From: Desulfovibrio psychrotolerans
GTDB lineage: Bacteria > Desulfobacterota > Desulfovibrionia > Desulfovibrionales > Desulfovibrionaceae
Reading direction: 5' to 3'
Length of the DNA stretch: 58,722 nucleotides
Assembly: GCF_013340305.1 (NCBI RefSeq)
Contig: NZ_BLVP01000008.1
Span: 817,719 to 876,440, forward strand
Shown: in pieces, positions 1 through 8,528 of the stretch
Numbering within the stretch: position 1 is the stretch's first letter
How the letters are laid out: each line of letters starts with the position of its first letter
The notes under the pieces: generated by a model
Databases searched by the model: none
What the model was told of the DNA's origin: nothing
What the model saw: only the letters and a program-made list of their open reading frames with translations
Position numbers and translations under genes: made by a program

Positions 1-1047
1 TATGGCAAGCATGCCGCCAAGCATGATGTTGTCCTTCACCAGATCAATGGCACCGTTGATGTAGGGCCGCTGGTCATACGTCCAGTCCAGCCGCACGCCG
101 TTGTCTTTCAGCAGGCCCGCATTCAGTGCGGTCACCACGGCTTCTGTGGCATCGGTCATGGTCAGCACGTTGGTGCCCGCTTCCGGGCGCACGCCGCAGA
201 CCACGCCGGGGGCCCCGTTGTGCAGCATGGCAGCGGTGCGCTTCTGAAAGCCGTACGAGGCTTCCGCCACGTCGCGCACGGTTATGCGCCTCTCGCCGCT
301 GGAGGTGATCACGGTATCCAGAATGGTTTCCGGCGAGTCGAATTCGCCCACGGTACGGATGCGGTACTGCCTGCGCCCCAGCTCCATGTTGCCTGCGGCA
401 ATGTTGGCATTTTCCGACTGCAGCACGGCGATGAGGTCAGAAATGGTAAGCCTGTGCGCTGCCAGCTTGTGCGGGTTCACCGTAACCTGCATTTCGCGTT
501 CGGTGCCGCCGAACACAAGCAGGTCAGAAACACCGTCAACACGCTCCAGATGCTGGCGCACCTCGTTTTCAAAGAAGGTGCGGTAGGTGTCTATGGGCGT
601 TTCGTTGCCGGGCAGGGTCTTCAGCACCATCCAGATAACGGGCGAGGACGATTCGCCCGATGCGCTGATGATGGGCTTGTCCACATTCTGCGGGTAGGAG
701 GGAACTTCGTTCAGCTTGTTAGAAACGCGCAGCAGGGCGGTGTCCACCTCGGTGCCTATGGTGAAGCGCAGCGTAATCTGGCCCCTGCCGTTGGAAGAGG
801 TGGATTCCATGGTCACAAGGTTGGGCAGCCCCTTGAGCACCTTCTCCTGCTCTTCAATGATATCGCGCTCCACCTCGTACGGGGTGGCACCGGTCCACGA
901 GGTGGTTACGGTAATTTCCGGTTCCGTGACCGTGGGGCTGAGCTGATAGGGCATGTTCATCAGCCCCAGCGTGCCGAACATGACCAGCAGGATAACGCCC
1001 ACAAGGATGGCGACAGGCTTTTTTATGGAAAATCCGATGAAGTCCAT
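1..1047 (-). CDS. RND-family efflux transporter permease (N-terminal part)
   Basis: The minus strand is open for 349 codons from an ATG at 1047 to the window edge, so only the N-terminal third of an expected ~1000-residue protein is present. It begins MDFIGFSIKKPVAILVGVI, the cytoplasmic start plus first membrane helix typical of AcrB/MdtB-type pumps. The periplasmic porter region follows, including SWTGATPYEVERDI, ENANIAAGNMELG and a repeated LPNLVTMEST-type strand. Such pumps use proton flux to export drugs or other hydrophobic compounds, with an adaptor and an outer-membrane channel. No adaptor gene is seen upstream (the next gene is unrelated), so the partners probably lie beyond the window. 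The substrate cannot be inferred. Confidence 0.9.
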   Translation of the reverse strand, partial: MDFIGFSIKKPVAILVGVILLVMFGTLGLMNMPYQLSPTVTEPEITVTTSWTGATPYEVERDIIEEQEKVLKGLPNLVTMESTSSNGRGQITLRFTIGTEVDTALLRVSNKLNEVPSYPQNVDKPIISASGESSSPVIWMVLKTLPGNETPIDTYRTFFENEVRQHLERVDGVSDLLVFGGTEREMQVTVNPHKLAAHRLTISDLIAVLQSENANIAAGNMELGRRQYRIRTVGEFDSPETILDTVITSSGERRITVRDVAEASYGFQKRTAAMLHNGAPGVVCGVRPEAGTNVLTMTDATEAVVTALNAGLLKDNGVRLDWTYDQRPYINGAIDLVKDNIMLGGMLAI

Positions 1048-1164
1048 GTGTCTTCCCGTTTTGCGTCAGGCGGTTGATATGGGCGTGTATACGGCTTGTC
1101 CTATGTAACGCGCCGGGGCTGCGCAGTAAAGCGCTGCTCCCGGCGCGGCCATGATCGCTTGCCC

Positions 1165-2790
1165 CTACGGGCGGGCCATGTTTTCCGCCACGTCCCGTTC
1201 AAAATCCACAAAGGCTTTTTCCAGCTGCCACTGCATACGCGCCTTGTCGCTGGCTTCCAGCAGCCGGGCGCACAGGGCCGTCTCGTGTCCCATGGGAGAA
1301 TCCTTGCAGTCTCCCCCCATGATGAAGGCGGCGGGGTCCGCCCACAGGCTCGCGCCGGGAAGGAAGCTGTATTCCAGACTGTTGCGCGAAAGCGCCTTCA
1401 TGTCCTGATACCCCAGCGCGTAGGTCGTGGCCGCACGCAGGTACTCGTTGGTCAGGTCAATACGCGCCACTCCCTCATCATCCGTGTTCAGCACCATGGG
1501 CACGCCGTACTTGCGGTAGACGGGGAAGGGGTGGTCCGCCCCGCGCACCCCCAGAATCTGGTCGTTGCTTGAAAGGCATATCTCCACGGCCACGCGGCGG
1601 TCGCGCATGGTGCGCAGCAGGCCGAAGGCGTTATCCTCATGCATAACGGAAACCCCGTGCCCTATGCGGCGGGCATGTCCTGTTTCCACGGCCTCACGGA
1701 TATGGAACCGCAAATCCCGTGGGGGAACAAGGCCCATGGCCAGCTCGCCCGCGTGCAGGGTTATGTTGGTGCCCGTGTATTCCGGCAGGGCATGCAGGGC
1801 GTCTATCATGCGCATGTGCAGGGTATAATCCCGCAGCGCGGTGGGGTAATCTTCCGGTGCCACAAAGTTGAAGGCAACCACATACGGGTCGTGACGCACC
1901 AGTTCAAAGCTGTAGGCAAGCTGGGCGAACACCTGTTCCGGAGACGAATTGCGGTGTATCTGCTGGATGAACCGAACGGAAACGTCCGGCACGGGGGCCG
2001 ATGCCCCGCCCGCAAGCCCGGGCTCATCTTCCAGTCCGGCTTGCAGCAGGAACCGGGTTTCGTCCAGCAGGGCGCGGCGGGCCGCCACGGAATTTTCTAT
2101 GGATTCAAACAGCCCCGCCTGTCGCAGGGCATTCAGTGTATCTTCCGCGTTGCCGGACCATCCCACCGATGTTGCAATATTCTTCAGCGTGACGGGGTAG
2201 ATGGAGTCCATGACCTCAAGGTGCAGAATATTCTGGCTCGCCGCGCGGCGTATGACGGAAGCCAGCATGTCCGCACCGCGCCCCAGTTTGCCCGCATTGA
2301 ATTTGGCGAACGAACTGAAGAACTGCTCATGCCCCCACATGCGCGAAACAGAGTGTATGTCGCGGGTAGAAAGCGCGTTTACGGCATCGGCGTACAGCGT
2401 GTTGTCATGAAACAGGCGTTCGGCGGGCACGCTGCCCTGCGGGCACGGGTCCTGCGCCGTGGATTTATTGGACGGAGCATCAGGGCTTAGGATGGTAAAG
2501 GTGGCGGTGTCTATGCAGCGTCCGTCCTCCATGGCCCATTGCAGATAGTCTTCGGCATAGACGGCACCGGAAAGATGCGTGTGCAGGTCTGCCCCTTTGG
2601 GCATTGCGTCCAGAAATGCCCGCATCATGGGCGGGCTGTGGCGAACGGATTCAAAAAACTGGATGGTGGATTTCTCATTCTGCGACAGGGCAGGCTGGCT
2701 CATTCCCTGCGCGGGAAGCAGCATGAGGACGGCCAGCAGCAGGAAGTAAACCGCACTATGGAGCCGGTTATGGGCGGATGGGCGGGACAT
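1165..2790 (-). CDS. Exported adenosine deaminase family protein
   Basis: 541 residues. A hydrophobic segment at about residues 12-30 ending near Ala-Gln-Gly looks like a signal peptide, so a periplasmic or envelope location is inferred. Metal and catalytic motifs of the adenosine deaminase superfamily are present: HTHLSG (His70, His72), HAGE (His346, Glu349), RIGHGV (His378), SSND near 408 and NTDDEG (Asp437-438). It is longer than the ~340-residue cytosolic enzymes and closer in size to the secreted ADGF/ADA2 type. The expected reaction is hydrolytic deamination of adenosine or a related nucleoside. It stands alone between the RND pump and a PHP protein; the Shine-Dalgarno is weak (AGGAGAACC). 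Substrate specificity is uncertain. Confidence 0.85.
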   Translation of the reverse strand: MSRPSAHNRLHSAVYFLLLAVLMLLPAQGMSQPALSQNEKSTIQFFESVRHSPPMMRAFLDAMPKGADLHTHLSGAVYAEDYLQWAMEDGRCIDTATFTILSPDAPSNKSTAQDPCPQGSVPAERLFHDNTLYADAVNALSTRDIHSVSRMWGHEQFFSSFAKFNAGKLGRGADMLASVIRRAASQNILHLEVMDSIYPVTLKNIATSVGWSGNAEDTLNALRQAGLFESIENSVAARRALLDETRFLLQAGLEDEPGLAGGASAPVPDVSVRFIQQIHRNSSPEQVFAQLAYSFELVRHDPYVVAFNFVAPEDYPTALRDYTLHMRMIDALHALPEYTGTNITLHAGELAMGLVPPRDLRFHIREAVETGHARRIGHGVSVMHEDNAFGLLRTMRDRRVAVEICLSSNDQILGVRGADHPFPVYRKYGVPMVLNTDDEGVARIDLTNEYLRAATTYALGYQDMKALSRNSLEYSFLPGASLWADPAAFIMGGDCKDSPMGHETALCARLLEASDKARMQWQLEKAFVDFERDVAENMARP

Positions 2791-2842
2791 GAAGGTTCTC
2801 CTGAAGGCGTGATTCTGTTGAAATATTCAATTCCGCAGAAGG

Positions 2843-3499
2843 TCAGACGTTGCGCAGCAGCCGGACAACCAGTGCGCGGCTGTTTTCCTCTGCCTGCCGT
2901 ATTTCATCAGGCGTCATTCCCGCGCCAAGGGCAATGGCCTTGCGTTTGTCGCGGGAAACGAAATCGCTTGAGTGATGGGCATCGTTGTTAATGACAAGTT
3001 TCGTGCCGCACCGGCGCGCGGTGACTGCCACATGGCCGTTGGCAAGGGCGTGGCCGGGGCGGGTGGTAATTTCCAGCAGCACGCCCCGCTCGGCAGCGAG
3101 CACGGCTTCCTGCTCGGTAATGAGGCCGGGGTGGCACAGTATATCCGCTCCGCCCTCAATGGCGGCGAGGTTGGTCCCTTCTTCAACTATATCGGCCAGC
3201 GTCTGCCCGTGCACGCTGACAATGTGTGCCCCCATGGCGCGTGCTTCACGTATGGCGTCCGGCACAAGCGCGGCAGGCACATGGGTAAGCTCCACACCGG
3301 CAAAGAGGTCTATGCCTGCATACGGGCCGTAGGCACGCACCATGGGCAGCAGGTTTTCCAGCACATGCCGCATGTTGCTGGCATCCACATGGTCGGTAAA
3401 GGCTATGGCGCGGTATCCGGCAGCCTTGGCGTAGCGCATGGCTACTGCCGGAGAATTTTTCCCGTCGCTGAAGTACGTGTGCACATGCAGGTCTATCAT
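2843..3499 (-). CDS. PHP-domain metal-dependent hydrolase
   Basis: 218 residues that are essentially a single PHP domain. It starts MIDLHVHTYFSDGKNSP, with the HxH metal motif at residues 4-6, followed by FTDHVD near 35, GVELTHVP, HGQT and CHPGL near 120, and NNDAHHSSD near 180. These are the His/Asp metal ligands of the family. Single-domain PHP proteins include histidinol phosphatases and nucleotide or nucleic-acid phosphoesterases; nothing here selects one. The family usually carries two or three Mn/Zn/Fe ions. The gene ends 52 bases from the start of the adenosine deaminase gene and reads the same way, so the two may be co-transcribed. Confidence 0.82.
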   Translation of the reverse strand: MIDLHVHTYFSDGKNSPAVAMRYAKAAGYRAIAFTDHVDASNMRHVLENLLPMVRAYGPYAGIDLFAGVELTHVPAALVPDAIREARAMGAHIVSVHGQTLADIVEEGTNLAAIEGGADILCHPGLITEQEAVLAAERGVLLEITTRPGHALANGHVAVTARRCGTKLVINNDAHHSSDFVSRDKRKAIALGAGMTPDEIRQAEENSRALVVRLLRNV

Positions 3500-3867
3500 G
3501 CGGTATTATCCGTTGCGTCTTGGGTTCCGGAAAGGAGGTTCATTGTACAAATATGCGCGGACCCGGCCAATATACGCCAGAGCCGGTACGGTTGCAAACG
3601 AAACGGCCCCAAGACCGTTGCCGGACGGGGGCCGCTGCGTGCAGAGCCGTTGAGTCTGTCTCTTCGTGTCCCGTGCGGTGTTCGCACCGGGGGGGGGGAA
3701 CGCCTTTTCCGCAGGCCTTCAGGCCTTCAGGGCGCCAGGGCGTTCAAAAGGGAGTGACGCAGGGGCAGGGGCTATTCAGACCTGCTGCGCACAAACGCGT
3801 AGTGAGCCATGCGGCAGGCCGGAATACTACGCAGCATCACTGCGGATTCCCTTTTCTCAACGCCCGG
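3500..3867. other. Intergenic gap with a 10-G run
   Basis: No credible gene was found. The gap holds the upstream region of the PHP gene, an imperfect hairpin (CGGCCCC near 3604 with GGGGGCCG near 3627), a homopolymer of ten G at 3689-3698 and a short 8-bp duplication (AGGCCTTC at 3713-3728). Reading frames across it have no Shine-Dalgarno site or recognisable protein features. Confidence 0.5.
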
Positions 3868-4674
3868 TCATGCCGCCATTTCCCGTATGGATGAGGTAAG
3901 AAGCGCCGACATGGCGTCCATGGCCCCCGACTGAGCGCCGTACGCCTGTTCCGCTAATCTGCGTGTGAACATGCTTCCCGTATCGCCTGCCCCGGAGGTT
4001 TCTCCGGATTTGCCGATCAATCCCTGCATCATGGCCTGCCGGAGTTCGTCTGCGGAAACAATGCCGTCCTTGTTCAGGTCCAGTTCATCGTATTCCTCTT
4101 CGGAAGATCCGGTGCCGGAAGCCGCCGCACCGGGCATGCCTGCCGTTGCTGCTGTTCCGGCAGCGGCGGTCTGCGTCTGTGCGGTTTCAAGCTGGCTGTT
4201 CAGCGCATCGGTGAGCTCTGCCGTGGTTATGGCTCCATCGCCGTCGGCATCCAGTGAGCCGAAAAGGTCTTCATCCAGCCCGCTTTCCCCGGCACTGAGC
4301 ATGCCGTCGCTGTCCGTATCCAGAGCAGAGATGAGCGATGCGGCAATCTTGTCCGTATCCAGCCCGAAGGACTGCATCGCCATGGCAAAGGCTCCGGATT
4401 CCTGCCTGCGCTGTTCCTCTGCGCTCAACTCCCCGGCGGAGAGAAAGCCGTCTCCGTCCGTGTCAATGCTGTCGAACTGTTTCTGGTCAAAATCCGTCTC
4501 GCCCATGGCAAGCAGACCGTCACTGTCCTTGTCATGGTCCGTAATGAACGATTGTGCAAACCGTTCCGTGCTTTCGGTATCCGTCTGCTGTGCCTGCCGC
4601 TGGGCAATTGCCTGCGCCAGCAGCTGGGCAAGGCCGCCGGATGACCCGGACCCGCTTACTCCGTAAATGGACAT
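3868..4674 (-). CDS. EF-hand domain protein with five calcium loops
   Basis: 268 residues. At least five canonical EF-hand loops can be read: DHDKDSDGLLAMGE (~46), DTDGDGFLSAGE (~71), DTDSDGMLSAGE (~118), DADGDGAITTAE (~140) and DLNKDGIVSADE (~198). They are arranged as two pairs plus one, separated by an Ala/Thr/Gly-rich linker (~165-190). There is no signal peptide or membrane segment. The start is supported by GAGG eight bases upstream. The protein should bind calcium; its role (buffer, sensor or secreted by a non-Sec route) is not evident. The N-terminus is Ser/Gly-rich and the C-terminus is helical. Confidence 0.85.
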   Translation of the reverse strand: MSIYGVSGSGSSGGLAQLLAQAIAQRQAQQTDTESTERFAQSFITDHDKDSDGLLAMGETDFDQKQFDSIDTDGDGFLSAGELSAEEQRRQESGAFAMAMQSFGLDTDKIAASLISALDTDSDGMLSAGESGLDEDLFGSLDADGDGAITTAELTDALNSQLETAQTQTAAAGTAATAGMPGAAASGTGSSEEEYDELDLNKDGIVSADELRQAMMQGLIGKSGETSGAGDTGSMFTRRLAEQAYGAQSGAMDAMSALLTSSIREMAA

Positions 4675-4979
4675 AGCCTGTACCTCGCTGTTCTCCTCGG
4701 TTCTTTGTTGAACGCGCGTCGCCGGGGGGAAACATTTTCCGCTCCGGCGTCCGGAGAAATGGCGTGCAAGAGTCCAGCCGGGGTGTATGGAGAAGTGTCG
4801 GGCAAACCATTAAGAATGGTTAAGAAACCTTAAGGTTCTGCAGGCGGTGGGAAGTGGGGGGGGACGGAGCGGTCCCAAAAGCAGAAGGGAAAAGCCGTAC
4901 CGGAAAAATTGCGCCGGGGCATCCTTAAGGGCTGACTGGCCTTGTATGGAGGAGTAACCATGCAGGGCGGCGGGAACAA
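4675..4979. other. Intergenic gap with two adjacent inverted repeats
   Basis: No gene was found. Two AT-rich inverted repeats sit side by side: AACCATT-AAG-AATGGTT at 4805-4821 and the perfect palindrome AACCTTAAGGTT at 4826-4837, about 130-165 bases upstream of the EF-hand start. They have no following T-run in either direction, so an operator is as likely as a terminator. Confidence 0.45.
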
Positions 4980-5624
4980 TTACATCTTGGTCTTTATGTC
5001 CGGTTCCATCTGGCGGAGCATATCCGCAAGGCTTTCATCATCCTGCGGCTCATCGGAAGACGTGGCGGCGCGGGAAGCAACGTCCGTTGCCTTGTTTGCC
5101 GGACGCAGGCCGGAAGGACGCCCCTTCCCCATCCCGCGGGAGGCGCGGACCATTTCTGCGGCGGCATCGGCAGGTTCCTGCAGGCGGTCACGCTCTTCTT
5201 CTGTGGCAGGCTCGGTGGAAGGGCGCAGATTTTCGCGCAGCGCGGTTTCCAGCACATGGTCGTGCACCAGAATAGGCACCTGCGCACGCAGTGCCAGCGC
5301 CACCGCGTCAGAGGGGCGACAGTCCACCCTGTGCGTGCTCTCGCCTACGCCGAGCGAAAGTACCGCAAAGTAGGTTCCTTCCTGCAAAGCCACTATTTCC
5401 ACGCCCAGCAGCACCGTGCCGGATTCCTCCAGGGTGCGCAGCATAAGGTCGTGGGTCAGGGGGCGGGGCACGGCAACCTCGTTCAGGACCACAGAAATGG
5501 CCATGGCTTCCATGGCTCCTATCCAGATGGGCAGCACCTCACTGCCATGCACATTTTTCAGTACAAGGATGGGTGCCTTGGTCTGCTCGTCAAGGGTAAG
5601 CCCGGCTACGTGCATGACTACCAT
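4980..5624 (-). CDS. Bifunctional nuclease (DUF151) domain protein
   Basis: 214 residues. The first ~135 form a BFN/DUF151 domain: VAGLTLDEQTKAPILVLKN, IWIGAMEAMAI, RPLTHDLM, RVDCRPSDAVALALR and PILVHDHVL. The remaining ~75 are charged and low in predicted structure, ending in a Met/Asp-rich tail. The domain is widespread and has been reported to have nuclease activity in a few organisms; its physiological role is poorly known. The start overlaps the end of miaB by 7 bases, so the two are translationally coupled. An alternative ATG lies three codons inside. Confidence 0.88.
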   Translation of the reverse strand: MVVMHVAGLTLDEQTKAPILVLKNVHGSEVLPIWIGAMEAMAISVVLNEVAVPRPLTHDLMLRTLEESGTVLLGVEIVALQEGTYFAVLSLGVGESTHRVDCRPSDAVALALRAQVPILVHDHVLETALRENLRPSTEPATEEERDRLQEPADAAAEMVRASRGMGKGRPSGLRPANKATDVASRAATSSDEPQDDESLADMLRQMEPDIKTKM

Positions 5625-7066
5625 GGATCACCAACCCCTTCTCCCGTCAGGGAGTGCTTCTTGGCCTCGCAGATGCGTACAGACATGCATTTGCCCTGCA
5701 TATTCATCCCTTCCGGCAGGCGCACATGCACAAGTTGCCCGTAGACATCCCGTCCCTGCCACGTTTCGCCGCCTGCGGGTGCCTGTTGGCCTGCGGCCTC
5801 GCGCATATCGCCCGCATCCGCCGTTCCCGCCGTACCCTTCGGCGAATCGGGCGTTTCGGGCACCATCTGGCCCGTCTGACGCCTGCTCATGCCTTCAAAG
5901 AGAACATCTACCGTCTTTCCTACCATACTTTGCAGAACCTGTTCAGTATATTCCGACTGCCAGTCCTGATACCGTTGCAGGCGGTCCTGCATGACCTCTT
6001 TGGAAACCTTGTCGGCCAGCATCTCCGCCTTGGTTCCGGGACGGTCGGAGTAGTTGAACGAGAAAGACTGGGCAAAGCCTATCTCTCTGGCTGCGGCAAG
6101 AGTCTGCTGAAAATCGTCTTCCGTCTCGCCGGGAAACCCTACGATGATGTCTGTGGTCAGTTGCAGGTCGGGCCGTGCGGCGCGCAGCTTGTCCACAATG
6201 GAACGGTAGCGCGCCATATCGTACTTGCGGCCCATGCGTCTGAGAACCTCATCAGAGCCGGACTGCATGGGCAGGTGCAGGCGTGGGCAGATGTTCGTGC
6301 GGCTGCCAAAGGCCTCAATCACCTCGTCCGCTATGTCCTTGGGGTGCGAGGTGACAAAGCGCAGCCGGAGCAGTCCCTCTGTATCCGCCACGCTGTGCAG
6401 CAGTTCCGCAAAAGAGGTGCCGTCTCCGTGGGCGTCCTGCCCGAAGGAGTTCACGTTCTGTCCCAGAAGGGTGATGTCGCGTGTGCCCCTTGCCGCCATG
6501 GCGCGGCATTCTTCCAGTATGGCTGCGGTGGAACGCGACTTCTGCCTCCCGCGGGTGTAGGGCACAATGCAGTAAGCGCAAAAGTTGTCGCACCCCTGCA
6601 TTATGTTCACAAACCCGGCAGCGGGCACTTCTCCGTCCGTCCAGTCCTGTTCCTTTTCCGGGTATTCATCGGAAAAGTCGAGCAGGCTCATGCGCAGCTG
6701 GGTTTCTTCCGTCAGGCGGTCCAGTGCCTGCGGGGCGGAAGCCAGCCCGTCGGTGCCGAAGACCAGACGCACCTGCCTGAAGCGGTTAAAGAATCCCCGT
6801 CCCACCTGCTGCGCCACGCAGCCGCCCACGGCCACAAGCACATCCTCGCGCCCCTGTGTCATGTTCTGGATGCGTCCGAGCAGGCTGTACACTTTCTGTT
6901 CCGGTTTTTCACGCACGGAGCAGGTGTTCAGAATGAAGACGGAGGCGTCTTCGGGCTTTTCAGCCTCTGTAAACCCCCGTGAAAAAAGAGAGCGGCGGAG
7001 CCAGTCAGAGTCATTGGCATTCATCTGGCAGCCAAAGGTCATTATATGGAACATGCGTTCAATCAT
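5618..7066 (-). CDS. miaB: tRNA-2-methylthio-N6-dimethylallyladenosine synthase MiaB
   Basis: 482 residues, slightly long for the family. An N-terminal UPF0004 domain carries the Cys ligands of the auxiliary cluster (FGCQMN near 13, LNTCSVRE near 49, GGCVAQQ near 83). It is followed by the radical-SAM motif CDNFCAYCIVPYTRG near 159 (CxxxCxxC) and a C-terminal TRAM domain. The enzyme adds a methylthio group to i6A37 of tRNAs. The TRAM domain is interrupted by about 35 Pro/Gly/Ala/Thr-rich residues (~415-448), between SRRQTGQMV and GRDVYGQLVHV. It heads a two-gene unit with the overlapping DUF151 gene. Confidence 0.95.
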   Translation of the reverse strand: MIERMFHIMTFGCQMNANDSDWLRRSLFSRGFTEAEKPEDASVFILNTCSVREKPEQKVYSLLGRIQNMTQGREDVLVAVGGCVAQQVGRGFFNRFRQVRLVFGTDGLASAPQALDRLTEETQLRMSLLDFSDEYPEKEQDWTDGEVPAAGFVNIMQGCDNFCAYCIVPYTRGRQKSRSTAAILEECRAMAARGTRDITLLGQNVNSFGQDAHGDGTSFAELLHSVADTEGLLRLRFVTSHPKDIADEVIEAFGSRTNICPRLHLPMQSGSDEVLRRMGRKYDMARYRSIVDKLRAARPDLQLTTDIIVGFPGETEDDFQQTLAAAREIGFAQSFSFNYSDRPGTKAEMLADKVSKEVMQDRLQRYQDWQSEYTEQVLQSMVGKTVDVLFEGMSRRQTGQMVPETPDSPKGTAGTADAGDMREAAGQQAPAGGETWQGRDVYGQLVHVRLPEGMNMQGKCMSVRICEAKKHSLTGEGVGDPW

Positions 7067-7187
7067 GGTGCATCCGAATCGTTATGGGCGGGAAAAAAGG
7101 GCTGTGTCGGCAGCAAATATGCGGCGAGCACCGCCTCGGCCGGGAGCGGCCTGTGCGCGCTGCAGCAGCGGCACGAGATTGCGTGTG

Positions 7188-7451
7188 TCAGTTTTTGTTC
7201 CGGGCGGCCCGCTCTTCTGCCTCACGGCGCAGTTCATCTTTTTCCCGCTGGAAAATGGGGGGCAGAGGTTCGCCGGGGGCGCGCATGCCGCCTATGGCAA
7301 AGAGCGCAATGGGTACGATGAGGCACAGTATGCCCCAAAAGAAGGGGCTGCGGCCTTTTTTGTACGCCAGCCCTGCACCGAATATGCCTGCCAGCAGCCA
7401 GATAAGCCCCATGATTATATAGCCGGTTTCTGTAAAATCCAATTCTATCAT
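7188..7451 (-). CDS. Small two-helix membrane protein (paralogue of the 7743-8105 product)
   Basis: 87 residues from the ATG at 7451, which has AGGA six bases upstream; longer in-frame starts run into the repeat-rich gap and were rejected. Two hydrophobic helices (~11-30 and ~36-54) are joined by a KKGRSP turn, followed by GGMRAPGEPLP and a charged helix KDELRREAEERAARNKN. The core matches the neighbouring gene product almost position for position (GYxIMGxIW, LAYxKG, PxFW, PIALxAI, GMRxxGEP). Function is unknown. An inner-membrane protein with a cytoplasmic tail is likely. Confidence 0.75.
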   Translation of the reverse strand: MIELDFTETGYIIMGLIWLLAGIFGAGLAYKKGRSPFFWGILCLIVPIALFAIGGMRAPGEPLPPIFQREKDELRREAEERAARNKN

Positions 7452-7460
7452 ATTGTTCCT

Positions 7461-7510
7461 ATGGTTCGGCCTGTCCCGGCCAGTTCTGGCCAGTTTCGGC
7501 CCGTTTCGGG
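7461..7510. repeat. 10-bp degenerate tandem repeat, five units
   Basis: Successive ten-base blocks ATGGTTCGGC, CTGTCCCGGC, CAGTTCTGGC, CAGTTTCGGC and CCGTTTCGGG fill the stretch just upstream of the start of the 87-residue membrane protein. The next bases (CCGGGCGGCA) look like a further decayed unit. Because the repeat lies in the leader or promoter of that gene, copy-number change could alter its expression; that is inference. Confidence 0.6.
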
Positions 7511-7742
7511 CCGGGCGGCATCGTGTCTGAATTGTGTTTGAACCGGGGTTGGGCCGGGGGGTGTCATCGCCTAGTGGAGGCGGTACTGCCATACGGCATT
7601 CCGGCATGTGGCGCAAGTGCGGCAGAGCAAAGCAAAACCGGCGCATGCCTGTGCCGCCGCATGCGCCGGTGCCAATTCATAAAGGATTCTCCCTCTGTCA
7701 GACGCCGTGACCCTACCACCTGACTGGTCTGCACCGCTGCAT

Positions 7743-8105
7743 TTACGGCAGTGCCTTGCGGAAGGCTGCGGGAGGAACGGCGGGAAAAGGCGTGCGGGGC
7801 CTTCGGACCAGTCCGCCGGCACGTCCTTCAACGGAGCCGGGCTGCTCCTCCTGTCCACGTCCCAACAGAACCGGCACGGGTTCCCCTGCCTTGCGCATGC
7901 CGTAGATGGCCATGAGGGCAATGGGGGCAATCATGCACACCACCGCCCAGAAAATGGGATTGCAGCCTTTGTCATAGGCAAGATGCGCGCCGAGAAATCC
8001 GGCAAAGGACCAGATGATTCCCATGATAAGATAGCCCATGGGCGATACCTCATAGTCCATCATGTCCATCATCTCAATGACTTCTGCTTCAACCATTTCT
8101 ACCAT
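7743..8105 (-). CDS. Small two-helix membrane protein (paralogue of the 7188-7451 product)
   Basis: 120 residues; the start is fixed by a strong AGGAGGT six bases upstream. An acidic, Met-rich N-terminus (MVEMVEAEVIEMMDMMDYE) precedes two membrane helices (~26-45 and ~51-68) and the conserved GMRKAGEPVPVLLG. The last ~35 residues are Gly/Pro/Arg-rich and unlike the charged tail of the paralogue, so the reading frame may have been altered or extended at its 3' end. Function is unknown. The gene lies about 290 bases upstream of its paralogue in the same direction, a clear local duplication. Confidence 0.75.
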   Translation of the reverse strand: MVEMVEAEVIEMMDMMDYEVSPMGYLIMGIIWSFAGFLGAHLAYDKGCNPIFWAVVCMIAPIALMAIYGMRKAGEPVPVLLGRGQEEQPGSVEGRAGGLVRRPRTPFPAVPPAAFRKALP

Positions 8106-8528
8106 AGCCCACCTCCTCTTCCGGCCTCAGGCCGTTTGCCGCGTCAGGGCTGTGCGGCATTTCTCCCCGGCATGTTTGCGGGCGGCATGGTGCCGCTGCG
8201 TATGCGGGAAAGGCTGCCGGAAAACGGATACGTCGTTTCCGTTCCGCACGGAGAGGGTCCGTATCGCGGTTTCCGTTTTCTATAGTAATATCAAATAGTC
8301 GCGCGCTGCGCGTTGTGTTCTGAAGAGGGGTTGTTGTAATCATACTCAATTTTCGGCGGCTGTTCCATCTTTTTCGGATGGTAACTGCAAGCTTGCACAA
8401 GGGTACGCCGGGAGGGTATGAGAAGCGTATGCCGAGAGTAAGAAGGGGAGAGACGCGCGCGGAGTTTACAGCCTGCGGCGCATGGGCTTTCCTGCTCCAA
8501 CATAAAGACACCCAAAGCGGAGGATGCC
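8106..8528. other. Divergent intergenic region
   Basis: No gene was found. The region separates the minus-strand membrane-protein gene from the plus-strand HMA gene and must hold both promoters. An AT-richer island lies at about 8278-8360. A weak candidate promoter for the HMA gene is TTGCAC at 8393-8398 with TATGAG at 8417-8422 (18-base spacer). A GC palindrome (GCGCGCTGCGCG) occurs near 8301. Confidence 0.4.

Noticed and set aside
220-1077. Long plus-strand open frame of 285 codons
   Set aside because: It is the antisense shadow of the RND efflux permease, whose minus-strand translation is unmistakable; the plus-strand product is His/Arg/Gly-rich with no motif.
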